NCBI GenBank assembly: GCA_004402915.1
Contig: SORU01000002.1
Location: forward strand, 41,286-105,285
Origin: Fidelibacterota bacterium MT.SAG.2
GTDB lineage: Bacteria > Fidelibacterota > SORT01
DNA length: 64,000 nucleotides
Direction: 5' to 3'
Position numbers and translations under genes: made by a program. Below, in pieces: positions 31,995-42,233 of this stretch. How positions within the stretch are numbered: position 1 is the stretch's first letter; each line of letters begins with the position of its first letter. The notes beneath the pieces are model-generated. The model searched no databases and had not been told where the DNA came from. It saw only the letters and a program-made list of their open reading frames with translations.

Positions 31995-32237
31995 ATGAAA
32001 AGAGAGGAATTAAGAGAACTCACGGAGGACGAAGTATCAAATCGACTCCGCGATTCAGTCGAGGAGTTGGAAAATCTCAAATTTAAACACTCGCTTCGGC
32101 AGCTGGAAAACCAGCAACGGATTAAAATGGTGCGAAGAAATATTGCGCAGTTAAAGACGGTCATACATGAAGATAGGTTGGGACTCAGCGAATTACCCGG
32201 CAAAACGAAAAAGCAAGATGTTAAGGAGAACGAATAG
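31995..32237 (+). CDS. rpmC: 50S ribosomal protein L29
   Basis: '[51 protein letters not shown]'. Confidence 0.95.
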   Translation: MKREELRELTEDEVSNRLRDSVEELENLKFKHSLRQLENQQRIKMVRRNIAQLKTVIHEDRLGLSELPGKTKKQDVKENE

Positions 32238-32497
32238 TGAGCGGTGAAAGCGGCAGAAGGAAAACGCTTACAGGTGTGGTAATGAGCGATGTCAACGATA
32301 AAACCGTGGTCATTAAAGTCGAAAGGAGATTCCCCCATCCTAAATACGGTAAGATGGTGCGGAAGTCTAAACGGTTCATGGCTCACGATGAGAATAACTC
32401 ATGCAGCATGGGCGACACTGTCAGGATAATCGAGTCGAGACCGATCAGTAAACTGAAAAGATGGCGCGTGTCGGAAATTATTGAGAAGGCGAAATAG
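32237..32497 (+). CDS. rpsQ: 30S ribosomal protein S17
   Basis: '[46 protein letters not shown]'. Confidence 0.96.
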   Translation: MSGESGRRKTLTGVVMSDVNDKTVVIKVERRFPHPKYGKMVRKSKRFMAHDENNSCSMGDTVRIIESRPISKLKRWRVSEIIEKAK

Positions 32498-32499
32498 GG

Positions 32500-32868
32500 A
32501 TGATCCAGACTCAGACAAAATTGACCGTTGCTGATAATACAGGCGCAAAAAGCATCATGTGCATAAAGGTTTTAGGTGGTACGAAAAAGCGTTACGCAAC
32601 CTTGGGCGATACCGTCGTGATAACGGTTAAGAGCGCAATACCAAACGGGATGGTGAAAAAGGGTCAGGTCGTGAAGGCGATAATCGTGCGGGTAAAGAAA
32701 GAGCGTGCAAGAAAAGACGGCACTTACATCAGATTTGACGAAAACGCCGCGGTGCTCGTAAACGATGCTTCCGAGCCGATAGGCACTCGTATTTTCGGCC
32801 CCGTTGCAAGAGAACTTCGCGAGAAGAATCATATGAAGATAATTTCTATGGCTCCGGAGGTTGTGTAA
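32500..32868 (+). CDS. rplN: 50S ribosomal protein L14
   Basis: '[37 protein letters not shown]'. Confidence 0.98.
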   Translation: MIQTQTKLTVADNTGAKSIMCIKVLGGTKKRYATLGDTVVITVKSAIPNGMVKKGQVVKAIIVRVKKERARKDGTYIRFDENAAVLVNDASEPIGTRIFGPVARELREKNHMKIISMAPEVV

Positions 32869-32869
32869 A

Positions 32870-33175
32870 ATGGTAAAAAAAGGCGATCAGGTTCTCGTTA
32901 TTTCGGGTACAAGCGTTGCAAAAAAGGGGAAAGTCCTCAAAAGTCTGCCTAAGAAGAACAGGGTAATTGTTGAAGGACTGAATCTTGTAAAAAGACATTC
33001 AAAACCGTCCCAGAAACATCCGCAGGGTGGCATAATGGAATTTTCCGCTCCGATTCATGTGTCGAATGTGATGCTTATATGCAGTAAATGCAACACTCCG
33101 ACGCGGGAAAAACATAAAACGCTGGATGACGGCAGCAAGGTGAGAGTTTGCTCTCACTGTGGAGAGATTACTTAG
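32870..33175 (+). CDS. rplX: 50S ribosomal protein L24
   Basis: 'MVKKGDQVLVISGTSVAKKGKVLKSLPKKNRVIVEGLNLVKRHSKPSQ'; start corrected. Confidence 0.96.
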   Translation: MVKKGDQVLVISGTSVAKKGKVLKSLPKKNRVIVEGLNLVKRHSKPSQKHPQGGIMEFSAPIHVSNVMLICSKCNTPTREKHKTLDDGSKVRVCSHCGEIT

Positions 33176-33177
33176 AA

Positions 33178-34071
33178 GTGGCTGATAAAAAAGATAAAGC
33201 GGCAAAGCCGGAGGTGGCAAAGTCAGCGGCGAAACCACCGGTGGCAAAAGCAAAAGCTGAAGCGAAACAGGTTAAAACGGAGACGGCGGCTAAAGATGCC
33301 GTTGCAAAGAAAACCACGGCGAAACCGAAAAAGGTGGCAGTGCCACAGGTGAAACCACAGGCAAAGGCACAGGCGGAACCTGAGGCAAAGAAGGAAGTAA
33401 AAGCGGTGTCCAAAGAGGCTAAGCCTAAGGCGACAGCTAAAGCAAAGTCTGAAGCAGCCCCTACCGCAAAGGCATCGAAGAAAGCGCCTAAAACAGCGGG
33501 AGATTACGTTCCTCGCTTAAAGGTATACTATAAGGACAAAGTAATACCGTATATGATAGATAAATTTGAATACTCAAATACAAATATGGTACCGAAGCTC
33601 AGTAAAATATCTATAAACTCCCGCGTTTCGACCGCGAGGGACGAGGTTAAGGACCTTGAATCGATCACCGATGATATCAGCGTCGTTTCCGGTCAAAAAG
33701 CGGTTGTGACAAGGGCAAAGAAAGCTATCGCGAATTTCAAGATCAGACAGGGAGACCCTGTCGGAGCTACGGTAACGATAAGAGGAAGCAGGATGTACGA
33801 GTTCCTTGACAGGATGATATCCATTGCCATACCTCGAGTAAGAGATTTCAACGGTCTGAAAGAGAAGTCGTTCGACGGATTCGGCAACTTTTCTTTCGGC
33901 GTAAAAGAACAGATAATATTTCCGGAGATCGACTACGATAAAGTTAATAAGATAAGAGGAATGGACATAACAATAGTAACCACAGCCAATACGGATGAGG
34001 AAGGTTACGAGCTGCTGAAGTCGCTCGGAATGCCCTTCAGGATTCTCGAAACGGCGGAACCAGGTAATTAA
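33178..34071 (+). CDS. rplE: 50S ribosomal protein L5 with ~107-aa Lys/Ala-rich N-terminal extension
   Basis: GTG start 33178; L5 domain begins near 'GDYVPRLKVYYKDKVIPYMIDKF' and contains 'GQKAVVTRAKKAIANFKIRQGDPVGATVTIRG'. Confidence 0.93.
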   Translation: MADKKDKAAKPEVAKSAAKPPVAKAKAEAKQVKTETAAKDAVAKKTTAKPKKVAVPQVKPQAKAQAEPEAKKEVKAVSKEAKPKATAKAKSEAAPTAKASKKAPKTAGDYVPRLKVYYKDKVIPYMIDKFEYSNTNMVPKLSKISINSRVSTARDEVKDLESITDDISVVSGQKAVVTRAKKAIANFKIRQGDPVGATVTIRGSRMYEFLDRMISIAIPRVRDFNGLKEKSFDGFGNFSFGVKEQIIFPEIDYDKVNKIRGMDITIVTTANTDEEGYELLKSLGMPFRILETAEPGN

Positions 34072-34074
34072 CTA

Positions 34075-34260
34075 ATGGCAAAAAAATCATGGATAGCAAA
34101 GCAGAAGAAGACTCAAAAGTTTGCCGTAAGAGAGTATAACCGCTGTCAACGATGCGGTCGAGCGCGTTCATATTACAGGAGATTCGGACTTTGCAGAATC
34201 TGTTTCAGGGAGTTAGCGCTCAAGGGCGAGATACCCGGTATAACAAAGGCAAGTTGGTAA
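34075..34260 (+). CDS. rpsN: 30S ribosomal protein S14 (zinc-binding type)
   Basis: 61 aa with CQRC...CRIC; '[39 protein letters not shown]'. Confidence 0.97.
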   Translation: MAKKSWIAKQKKTQKFAVREYNRCQRCGRARSYYRRFGLCRICFRELALKGEIPGITKASW

Positions 34261-34273
34261 GGGAGAGCTTTAG

Positions 34274-34672
34274 ATGTCGCACACATATCCGTTAGCGGAT
34301 TATCTGACGAGAATTAGAAACGCCCAAATGGCAGGGAAAAGATGGGTAGACGTTCCGTCATCAAATTTGAAGAAAGCAGTCTCTCTGATACTTCGCCGCG
34401 AGGGGTATATTAAGGATATCATTCATGTAGACGAAGGTCCACAGGGGATCCTGAGATTATATCTGAAGTACTTTGGCGAGGGGAGGGGAGTCATCGCAGG
34501 TATCGATTGCGTTTCCAAGCCGGGTAGACGCGTTTACTGTAATGCAAGCAACATTCCACGGGTGAGAAATGGACTCGGAATAGCAATAATCAGCACCTCT
34601 TCCGGAGTTGTCACCGGAAATGAGGCAAAGAAAAAAAATCAGGGTGGAGAAGTTCTCTGCCGGGTTTGGTAG
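34274..34672 (+). CDS. rpsH: 30S ribosomal protein S8
   Basis: 'YPLADYLTRIRNAQMAGKRWVDVPSSNLKK...GLGIAIISTSSGVVTGNEAKKKNQGGEVLCRVW'. Confidence 0.97.
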   Translation: MSHTYPLADYLTRIRNAQMAGKRWVDVPSSNLKKAVSLILRREGYIKDIIHVDEGPQGILRLYLKYFGEGRGVIAGIDCVSKPGRRVYCNASNIPRVRNGLGIAIISTSSGVVTGNEAKKKNQGGEVLCRVW

Positions 34673-34680
34673 AGGTAGGA

Positions 34681-35265
34681 ATGTCAAAAATTGGTAAAGA
34701 ACCGATAGTTTTACCTGAAGGCGTCGAGCTGAAACAATCGGGAACGCTCATTAGCGTAAAAGGTCCGAAAGGTGAATTATCCCAGGTGATCGACGAGCGT
34801 ATCAGTGTAACAGTGGCAGACGGAATCGCTACCCTGACAAGAGCAAATGATGAAAAGCAGGTTCGCTCTTTACACGGATTATATAGAGCATTGTTAGCAA
34901 ATATGACAATCGGCGTCAGTGAAGGATACGAAAAAATTCTCATATTGATAGGGATAGGTTTCTCAGCAGAGTTAAAAGGGAGTAAGCTCCTTCTCAGTCT
35001 CGGATTTTCCCATCCCGTTCTATTTGAAGCGCCGGAAGGTATCACCTTCGATATTCAAAAACCTGATCCGCAGCTAAAATCGGAATTTCGCAATCTGCAG
35101 GTTCAAATTTCGATTAAGGGAATTGACAAGCAATTGGTCGGACAGGTTGCCGCGAACCTAAGGGCTATTAAACGACCGGAACCCTATAAGGGCAAGGGAT
35201 TAAGATATTTAAACGAATATGTACGGAAGAAAGCAGGTAAGCAGGTTGCCACGGCTGCCGCTTAA
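34681..35265 (+). CDS. rplF: 50S ribosomal protein L6
   Basis: '[35 protein letters not shown]'; start corrected. Confidence 0.97.
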   Translation: MSKIGKEPIVLPEGVELKQSGTLISVKGPKGELSQVIDERISVTVADGIATLTRANDEKQVRSLHGLYRALLANMTIGVSEGYEKILILIGIGFSAELKGSKLLLSLGFSHPVLFEAPEGITFDIQKPDPQLKSEFRNLQVQISIKGIDKQLVGQVAANLRAIKRPEPYKGKGLRYLNEYVRKKAGKQVATAAA

Positions 35266-35279
35266 AGCTAGAGGAAGAA

Positions 35280-35651
35280 TTGAAGGATAAAAATAAAATA
35301 AAAACCGCCTTAAGACTGAAAAAAGCGAGAAGGATCAAATCTCGTATGAGCGGAACCGCGGAGAAACCGCGTTTAGTCGTATTTCGTTCGCTCAAGCATA
35401 TATACGCTCAATTGGTCGATGACGTTTCGGGGAATACTCTCGTAACATCTTCAACAGCAGGAAAAGAATTGAAAGATAAAGGTTCATCAGGCGGCAAGGT
35501 CGAGCTAAGTAAGTTAGTCGGTATGCGATTGGCGGACGAGGCAAAGAAAAAGAAGATCACTGCGGCAGTTTTTGACAGAAACGGTTACCTCTATCACGGA
35601 CGGGTAAAAGCCGTTGCCGAAGGCGCCCGTGAAAACGGCTTAAAAATTTAA
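35280..35651 (+). CDS. rplR: 50S ribosomal protein L18
   Basis: '[37 protein letters not shown]'; TTG start. Confidence 0.97.
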   Translation: MKDKNKIKTALRLKKARRIKSRMSGTAEKPRLVVFRSLKHIYAQLVDDVSGNTLVTSSTAGKELKDKGSSGGKVELSKLVGMRLADEAKKKKITAAVFDRNGYLYHGRVKAVAEGARENGLKI

Positions 35652-35660
35652 GGATAATAG

Positions 35661-36176
35661 TTGAAACGAATTAATGCATCGGAATTAGAGCTTCTCGATG
35701 AGAAGGTAGTAAAGATCAATCGCGTGTCCAAAGTGGTCAAGGGCGGACAAAGGTTCGGGTTCAACGCTCTTGTGGTCGTGGGAGACGGTAAGGGGCATGT
35801 CGGAATAGGTCTCGGCAAGGCGGGCGAAGTTCTCTCATCAGTGAATAAGGGAAAGGACGTCGCAAAAAAGAATATTGTGAAGATACCGCTGATGGGAGGG
35901 ACGATTCCTCATAAAATAATAGGAAAGTTCGGCGCAGCGAGAGTAGTATTGAAACCGGCATCGCCGGGAACGGGAATAATCGCGGGCGGCGCCGTGCGAG
36001 CAGTTATGGAACAGGTAGGTATCCATGATATTCTCGCCAAATCGATAGGCTCGCCGAATCCGCATAACGTTGTAAAAGCGACTATGAACGGATTGTTAGG
36101 TCTTATGGATGCCACGGAAGCTTCACGCAAGAGAGGTATCTCGATCAAACAGATGTTCGGGATGGAATCAGAATAA
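35661..36176 (+). CDS. rpsE: 30S ribosomal protein S5
   Basis: '[39 protein letters not shown]'. Confidence 0.98.
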   Translation: MKRINASELELLDEKVVKINRVSKVVKGGQRFGFNALVVVGDGKGHVGIGLGKAGEVLSSVNKGKDVAKKNIVKIPLMGGTIPHKIIGKFGAARVVLKPASPGTGIIAGGAVRAVMEQVGIHDILAKSIGSPNPHNVVKATMNGLLGLMDATEASRKRGISIKQMFGMESE

Positions 36177-36373
36177 TGGCTGAGAATAAAGAGAGCGGCA
36201 AATTGAAAATCACACAGGTGAAGAGTGGTATCGGCTATCACCATACAGCCAAAAAGACTCTGATAGCGCTCGGGCTGAGGAAGATGCATCAGACGGTGGT
36301 GCAGCCGGATAACGCTGCGATCCGCGGGATGATATTCAAGATCGACTATTTATTGAAGGTAGAAGAGGTATAG
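36176..36373 (+). CDS. rpmD: 50S ribosomal protein L30
   Basis: '[55 protein letters not shown]'. Confidence 0.96.
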   Translation: MAENKESGKLKITQVKSGIGYHHTAKKTLIALGLRKMHQTVVQPDNAAIRGMIFKIDYLLKVEEV

Positions 36374-36811
36374 ATGGGTTTAGAGAATTTAAGACGACCC
36401 GGAGGTCCGCGAAAAGCCCGTAAGAGAATCGGCAGGGGACAAGGTTCAGGCACCGGCGGTACGTCGGGAGCTGGGCATAAAGGAGCGCATTCGCGCAGCG
36501 GATTCAAGCGGAAGAAGGGTTTTGAAGGCGGGCAGATGCCACTGCAGCGCCGGGTGCCGAAAGTAGGATTCACCAATATATTCAGAGTCGAATATCAGGT
36601 GGTGAACGTTCGGGATCTCGAAAGAGCAGGGGGCAAGGAGATAACGCTCGACACGTTGATAGCGAGTGGACTTGTAAGAAACATGAACAAGCCGGTGAAA
36701 ATATTGGGTACGGGCGACCTGACTGAAGCGTACAATGTTTCGGCAAATGCTTTCAGCAAGAGCGCCGTTGAGAAAATAGAGGCAGCCGGAGGCAAGACCA
36801 CTACCGTATGA
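36374..36811 (+). CDS. rplO: 50S ribosomal protein L15
   Basis: 'RRPGGPRKARKRIGRGQGSGTGGTSGAGHKGAHSRSG'. Confidence 0.97.
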   Translation: MGLENLRRPGGPRKARKRIGRGQGSGTGGTSGAGHKGAHSRSGFKRKKGFEGGQMPLQRRVPKVGFTNIFRVEYQVVNVRDLERAGGKEITLDTLIASGLVRNMNKPVKILGTGDLTEAYNVSANAFSKSAVEKIEAAGGKTTTV

Positions 36812-38148
36812 TAGAAAAGATATTAGCAATAACAAAGATACCCGAGCTTCGTAAAAGAATCGTTTTTACGCTGTTCATTATTATCGCTTATCGCATAGGC
36901 GGTCATATTCCTATTCCGGGAATTGACAGTCAGGCGTTGGCGATTGCGGTTCGCTCTTTCGCGAATACTCTGTTCGGACTTTACGATATGTTTGCCGGCG
37001 GCGCGTTTGCCAAGGCTACCATCTTCGCTCTCGGTATCATGCCTTATATCACTTCATCAATTATCATACAGTTATTAGGTTCGGTAATTCCTTACTTCCA
37101 GAAACTTCAGAAGGAAGGGGAAGAGGGAAGAAAGAAGATCACTCAACTGACGAGATACGGTACGGTTGCTATCGCAACGGTGCAGTCTTACGGTATCGCC
37201 ATTTATCTTATGGGTCTGCAGGCAGGAGCGGGGGGACAATCACTTCCTGTAGTGCCGGGCGATCCCGGGATGGCATTCATCTTGATGTCGATGTTGACGC
37301 TTATCACGGGAACGGTTGTTATCATGTGGCTCGGCGAGCTCATCACCGAAAGGGGAATAGGTAACGGTATCAGTCTTATAATCATGGTTGGAATCCTCGC
37401 GCGATTCCCGAATGTTATTATCATTGAAGCCGATCTTGTACGTGAAGAGGTCAGAGGAATATTCACCGAGGTCGTGCTCATAGGTCTGATGTTCATCATT
37501 GTCGGATTCGTAGTGCTGCTGACTCAAGGGACTCGTAAGATCCCGGTTCAATATGCCAAACGTGTGATAGGGCGAAAACAGTACGGCGGTCAGACGACGC
37601 ATATTCCGTTGAAAGTAAATACCGCAGGCGTTATGCCTATTATCTTCGCGCAGTCGATCATGTTCGTTCCGAGCACAATAGCGACCATATTTCCGAATAT
37701 AGCGTGGCTCCAGGATTATTTCCTAAGATATTTCTCTACCGATCATCCGTTTTATTGGTCCGTATTCGGGATTATGATAGTGTTTTTCACTTATTTTTAC
37801 ACGGCAATAGCTTTCAATCCGATCGAAGTAGCGGACAATATGAAAAAATCAGGCGGTTTCATACCGGGTATCAGACCGGGAAAGAAAACGTCGGAATTCA
37901 TTGATAATATTTTGACACGGGTAACTCTTCCCGGCTCTTTCTTCCTGGCGTTTATCGCAATATTCCCGTATATACTGATGCAGATGACGGATGTGCAATA
38001 CGATCTTGCTTCATTCTTCGGCGGGACAAGTCTGCTCATAATCGTAGGCGTGGCATTGGATACGCTCAACCAAATTGAATCGCACCTCATCAGCAGGCAC
38101 TATGACGGCTTCCTGAAGAGCGGTCGGATCAAAGGCAGGCGAAGGTAA
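36808..38148 (+). CDS. secY: Preprotein translocase subunit SecY
   Basis: 446 aa; 'RIVFTLFIIIAYRIGGHIPIPGID...GERGIGNGISLI'-type motifs. Confidence 0.98.
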   Translation: MIEKILAITKIPELRKRIVFTLFIIIAYRIGGHIPIPGIDSQALAIAVRSFANTLFGLYDMFAGGAFAKATIFALGIMPYITSSIIIQLLGSVIPYFQKLQKEGEEGRKKITQLTRYGTVAIATVQSYGIAIYLMGLQAGAGGQSLPVVPGDPGMAFILMSMLTLITGTVVIMWLGELITERGIGNGISLIIMVGILARFPNVIIIEADLVREEVRGIFTEVVLIGLMFIIVGFVVLLTQGTRKIPVQYAKRVIGRKQYGGQTTHIPLKVNTAGVMPIIFAQSIMFVPSTIATIFPNIAWLQDYFLRYFSTDHPFYWSVFGIMIVFFTYFYTAIAFNPIEVADNMKKSGGFIPGIRPGKKTSEFIDNILTRVTLPGSFFLAFIAIFPYILMQMTDVQYDLASFFGGTSLLIIVGVALDTLNQIESHLISRHYDGFLKSGRIKGRRR

Positions 38149-38152
38149 GATC

Positions 38153-38926
38153 ATGACTCTGCTGAAGACAAAAGAAGAGATCATGACGATCAGGGAGGCG
38201 GGTAAGATACTTTACGGCGCGATGCAGGCGGTGGAAGAAAAGATACAAGCCGGAATGACGACCGAAGAGATCGATCTGTTAGTGGAAAATTATATAAAAG
38301 AGCATGATGCGATCCCTTCTTTTAAAGGTTTTCAAGGATTCCCGGGAAGCATCTGCACTTCAGTCGGCTCGCAGGTAGTACATGGAATACCGGGCGACAG
38401 GGTACTCAAGACGGGCGAAATAGTAAGTATTGATATCGGCGTGAATAAAAACGGTTATCACTCCGATTCCGCAAAGACGTTCGCGCTCGGAGATATTGAC
38501 GAAAAAGTTCGCTGCTTGGTTGAAGTGACGGAGGAGGCTCTTTATCTTGGCATTGCGGAAGCTAAGGTAGGAAATAACATCGGAGATATTTCACGCGTGA
38601 TCCAGGAGCATGCCGAATCCAACGGATTTGCGGTCGTTAGACAATTGGTGGGACATGGTATCGGCAGATCGCTTCACGAAGATCCGAAGGTTCCGAATTT
38701 TGTGGACAGAAACCCGGGTCCCGTTCTTGAAAAAGGGATGGTTCTCGCGATAGAACCGATGTTCAATATGGAAGAAATCGATGTGTTGACAGAACAGGAC
38801 GGCTGGACGATAGTAACTAAAGACGGTAAACCGTCAGCGCATTTCGAGCACACTATCGTGATATTGGACGAAGGCCCTAAGATATTAACGAACGGAACAT
38901 CAATCGACTGGGAGAACATAAATTAA
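38153..38926 (+). CDS. map: Type I methionyl aminopeptidase
   Basis: 'GFQGFPGSICTSVGSQVVHGIPGDRVLKTGEIVSIDIGVNKNGYHSDSAKTFALG'. Confidence 0.98.
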   Translation: MTLLKTKEEIMTIREAGKILYGAMQAVEEKIQAGMTTEEIDLLVENYIKEHDAIPSFKGFQGFPGSICTSVGSQVVHGIPGDRVLKTGEIVSIDIGVNKNGYHSDSAKTFALGDIDEKVRCLVEVTEEALYLGIAEAKVGNNIGDISRVIQEHAESNGFAVVRQLVGHGIGRSLHEDPKVPNFVDRNPGPVLEKGMVLAIEPMFNMEEIDVLTEQDGWTIVTKDGKPSAHFEHTIVILDEGPKILTNGTSIDWENIN

Positions 38927-39145
38927 ATGGCAAAAGAACCGGGCATAGAGGTTGAAGGCAAGATACTTGAAACGCTTCCAAACGCAACGTTCAAAGTGGA
39001 ATTAGAAAACGGGCATGAAGTTCTGGCGCATATATCGGGTAAAATGAGAATGCATTATATTAAGATACTTCCGGGCGATAAGGTGACATTGGAATTATCC
39101 CCCTATGACTTAACGAGAGGCAGGATAACCTATCGCCATAAATAG
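38927..39145 (+). CDS. infA: Translation initiation factor IF-1
   Basis: '[60 protein letters not shown]'. Confidence 0.98.
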   Translation: MAKEPGIEVEGKILETLPNATFKVELENGHEVLAHISGKMRMHYIKILPGDKVTLELSPYDLTRGRITYRHK

Positions 39146-39157
39146 GCGGGTAGAATT

Positions 39158-39271
39158 ATGAAAGTTAGAGCATCAGTGAAAAAGATTTGTGACAATTGTA
39201 AAGTGATCAAGCGCAAGGGAGTTGTGCGTGTCATTTGCAGTAATCCTAAACATAAGCAGCGTCAAGGATAG
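39158..39271 (+). CDS. rpmJ: 50S ribosomal protein L36
   Basis: Short ORF missing from the track: [37 protein letters not shown]. Confidence 0.97.
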   Translation: MKVRASVKKICDNCKVIKRKGVVRVICSNPKHKQRQG

Positions 39272-39287
39272 GCAGGGAGGAAAAGAT

Positions 39288-39665
39288 TTGGCACGAATTG
39301 CCGGCGTAGACATACCGAGTGATAAGAAGATAAAGATAGCGCTTACTTACCTGTTCGGAATCGGTAGAACGAGAGCGCTTAAAATTTTAGAAATCGCGGG
39401 TGTAGATCCTGAAGTCAGAACTAATACTTTGGACGATTCCACGGTTGCGAAGATCAGGGAGATAATCTCGGACAATTATGTCATCGAAGGCGCCTTGAGG
39501 ACTGACAGGACGATGAACATCAAGCGGTTGATGGATATCGGAAGCTACAGAGGCTTGCGTCATCGTAAGGGACTGCCGGTGCACGGGCAGCGGACAAGCA
39601 CTAACGCCCGGACGCGTAAAGGCAAGAAACGAGCCGTTGCAGGCAAGAAAAAAGTGATGAAATAA
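39288..39665 (+). CDS. rpsM: 30S ribosomal protein S13
   Basis: '[34 protein letters not shown]'; TTG start 39288 after AGGGAGG. Confidence 0.97.
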   Translation: MARIAGVDIPSDKKIKIALTYLFGIGRTRALKILEIAGVDPEVRTNTLDDSTVAKIREIISDNYVIEGALRTDRTMNIKRLMDIGSYRGLRHRKGLPVHGQRTSTNARTRKGKKRAVAGKKKVMK

Positions 39666-39699
39666 TGGATAGAATTTTTAGCATAGATATTAACATCGT

Positions 39700-39745
39700 T
39701 GCGGTCGTGGCTCCGAAGGAGTTCAAAATAAACCCCAACCCGCAC
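39700..39745. repeat. Family-A palindromic repeat in the rpsM-rpsK gap (degenerate)
   Basis: TGCGGTCGTGGCTCC...CCCCAACCCGCAC. Confidence 0.5.
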
Positions 39746-39762
39746 AATTTTAGGAGGTAAGA

Positions 39763-40155
39763 GTGGCTGCTCCAAAGAAAAGCCGAAAGAAAAAGAAAAA
39801 AACTAAGGTAGATGCCAACGGTATCGCGCACGTGAAAGCGACTTACAATAACACCATAGTCACCTTGACCGATATATACGGGAACGTAATATCATGGTCT
39901 TCGGCAGGACGCGCAGGATATAAGGGTTCACGTAAGAATACACCGTTCGCGGCTCAGCTTGCGGGCGAAATGGCGGCGAAAGAGGCAATGGAACTTGGAC
40001 TTGTGAGGGTAGAAGTGCGAGTGAAGGGACCGGGCGGCGGACGCGAATCCGCTATCAGATCGCTTCAAGCTACAGGTCTTGAAATTATCGCCATCAAAGA
40101 TGTTACTCCTCTGCCACATAACGGTTGCCGTCCTCCTAAACGGCGAAGGGTATAG
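39763..40155 (+). CDS. rpsK: 30S ribosomal protein S11
   Basis: '[46 protein letters not shown]'; GTG start. Confidence 0.98.
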   Translation: MAAPKKSRKKKKKTKVDANGIAHVKATYNNTIVTLTDIYGNVISWSSAGRAGYKGSRKNTPFAAQLAGEMAAKEAMELGLVRVEVRVKGPGGGRESAIRSLQATGLEIIAIKDVTPLPHNGCRPPKRRRV

Positions 40156-40163
40156 GAGAGCCT

Positions 40164-40793
40164 ATGGGTAGATACACCGGACCGGTTTGTAAGTTATGCC
40201 GGAGAGAAAAAGAGAAACTCTTTCTGAAAGGCTCGAAATGCACTTCATCAAAATGTCCTGTAGAGAAGCGGGCATATGTTCCCGGTCAGCACGGACAGAA
40301 CAGAAGGAGCAGATTATCCGATTACGGGATTCAGCTCCGGGAGAAACAGAAAATAAAACGGATTTACGGACTATTCGAGAAGCAGTTCAGGAACTATTAT
40401 AAAAAAGCCGACAAGATGGCGGGTATCACGGGTAACAACCTGATACTTCTGCTCGAAAGCAGGCTTGATAATATAGTTTACAGGCTCGGATTTGCCCCGT
40501 CACGCAATGCGGCAAGGCAGCTAATCAGTCATCGTCACTTCAACGTGAACGGCAGAATAGTAAATATCCCGTCGTACCTCACAAGTGAAGGCGACCTTAT
40601 CGAGGTCCGTGATAAAGCAAAGAAGATGGAGGTGATACACGCTTCCATGAGAAGGGTCAAGACGGAAAACGCTACTCCATGGCTTGAGTTGGATAAAGCC
40701 AATATGCTCGGAAGGGTAATTGAAATTCCCGAGAGAGAGCAAATTCCGCTTGAAGTGAAAGAACATTTAGTAATCGAACTTTACTCAAAGTAG
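40164..40793 (+). CDS. rpsD: 30S ribosomal protein S4
   Basis: 'MGRYTGPVCKLCRREKEKLFLKG...LRLDNIVYRLGFAPSRNAARQLISHRHFNVNG'-type sequence. Confidence 0.98.
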   Translation: MGRYTGPVCKLCRREKEKLFLKGSKCTSSKCPVEKRAYVPGQHGQNRRSRLSDYGIQLREKQKIKRIYGLFEKQFRNYYKKADKMAGITGNNLILLLESRLDNIVYRLGFAPSRNAARQLISHRHFNVNGRIVNIPSYLTSEGDLIEVRDKAKKMEVIHASMRRVKTENATPWLELDKANMLGRVIEIPEREQIPLEVKEHLVIELYSK

Positions 40794-40809
40794 CATAGGA
40801 AATAAATAA

Positions 40810-41796
40810 ATGAATAAGATCAATGTAAGAATGCCCGATGCAGTAGTTGTGGATGAGTCCACATACACCGCCACAAAGGGAGAACTGTCGCTAGGACCGT
40901 TAGAGAAGGGATACGGACTCACACTCGGCAATTCACTGAGAAGAGTCCTTCTTAGCGCCATTCCGGGAACAGCCATCACTTCGTTCAAGGTAGACGGCGT
41001 GAACCATGAATTTACCACTATCGAGGGTGTCACGGAAGACGTATCGGAAATGATACTCAACATGAAAGAAGTCAAAGTGAAAATGATAGAAGGCACCTCA
41101 GATAAGGTGACCTTGGATCTGAAAGGACCGGGAGAATTCACGGCAGGCTCGATACAAAAAGCAACTTCGAACTTAGAAGTGCTCAATCCCAAACATCACA
41201 TTGCAACGCTGAACGAAGATACCAATTTCACGATCGAACTCAGGTTCGAGGTCGGAAGAGGTTACGTTCCGGCGGATAAGAATAAGATCCCCGATACGCC
41301 GATAGGCACAATCTTCATAGACTCGATCTTCACTCCCGTGAAGTTCGTGAATTATGAAATTTCGCCTGCGAGAGTCGAAGGCAAGACCGACTTCGAGAAG
41401 CTTACACTCGAAGTTGAAACAGATGGAAGCATCACTCCTGATGACGCCGTCAGCGAAGCGGCAAAGATTCTACGGGATCACTTGAACCTGTTCATCACCC
41501 ACGACGGTGAAAACAGATATGAAGAACCGAGTGAAAAAGAGGAAGACCTCGCCCGCACCAAGAAACAGCTCCAGCGCAGCATAGACGAGTTGGAACTTTC
41601 CGTGCGTTCTCATAACTGTCTTAAAGCAGCGGAGATAAATACTTTAGGCGACTTAGTCTCGAAAAGTGAATCAGAGATGCTGAAATTCAAAAATTTCGGC
41701 AGGAAATCACTCTTGGAGCTTCAGCAAAAATTAGGCGAACTCGGACTCAACTTCGATATGGACGTGAAACATTACATCGGTGAAGAGACCTTATAG
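40810..41796 (+). CDS. rpoA: DNA-directed RNA polymerase subunit alpha
   Basis: 'GPLEKGYGLTLGNSLRRVLLSAIPGTAITSFKVDGVNHEF'. Confidence 0.98.
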   Translation: MNKINVRMPDAVVVDESTYTATKGELSLGPLEKGYGLTLGNSLRRVLLSAIPGTAITSFKVDGVNHEFTTIEGVTEDVSEMILNMKEVKVKMIEGTSDKVTLDLKGPGEFTAGSIQKATSNLEVLNPKHHIATLNEDTNFTIELRFEVGRGYVPADKNKIPDTPIGTIFIDSIFTPVKFVNYEISPARVEGKTDFEKLTLEVETDGSITPDDAVSEAAKILRDHLNLFITHDGENRYEEPSEKEEDLARTKKQLQRSIDELELSVRSHNCLKAAEINTLGDLVSKSESEMLKFKNFGRKSLLELQQKLGELGLNFDMDVKHYIGEETL

Positions 41797-41798
41797 AG

Positions 41799-42233
41799 AT
41801 GCGTCATAGAATTAAAAAAAATAAACTCAACAGGACAACGAGCCACAGAAAAGCGATGTTGAACAATATGGTGGCTTCACTCTTTGAGCATAAACAGATC
41901 AAAACCACGCACGCAAAGGCGAAAGAGGCGAGGAAACTTGCCGAACGGTTGATTACGTTCGCGAAAAAAGGCGATCTCGCCGCGCGGCGGCATGTTCTCC
42001 GGTTCATTCCTAATAAAGCGCTGGTGCGCGAACTGTTTGACGTGATCGCACCGGTCTATGCAGAACGGGTCGGCGGATACACACGCGTCCTCAAGCTCGG
42101 CTATCGGCAGGGTGACGGCGCCGACATGTCACTGCTCGAGCTGGTCGATATTGAAAAAGCCGTTGTAGAGAAAAAAGAGAAGAAAGAAGGAATTGCGGAT
42201 AAGCTGAGAAAAGTGCGTTCAGGAGGAGGTTGA
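41799..42233 (+). CDS. rplQ: 50S ribosomal protein L17
   Basis: 'MRHRIKKNKLNRTTSHRKAMLNNMVASLFEHKQIKTTHAKAKEARKLAERLI'. Confidence 0.97.
   Translation: MRHRIKKNKLNRTTSHRKAMLNNMVASLFEHKQIKTTHAKAKEARKLAERLITFAKKGDLAARRHVLRFIPNKALVRELFDVIAPVYAERVGGYTRVLKLGYRQGDGADMSLLELVDIEKAVVEKKEKKEGIADKLRKVRSGGG

Noticed and set aside
38148-38153. Missing adk between secY and map as a lineage-specific deletion
   Set aside because: adk presence at this position varies widely among bacteria; not informative on its own.
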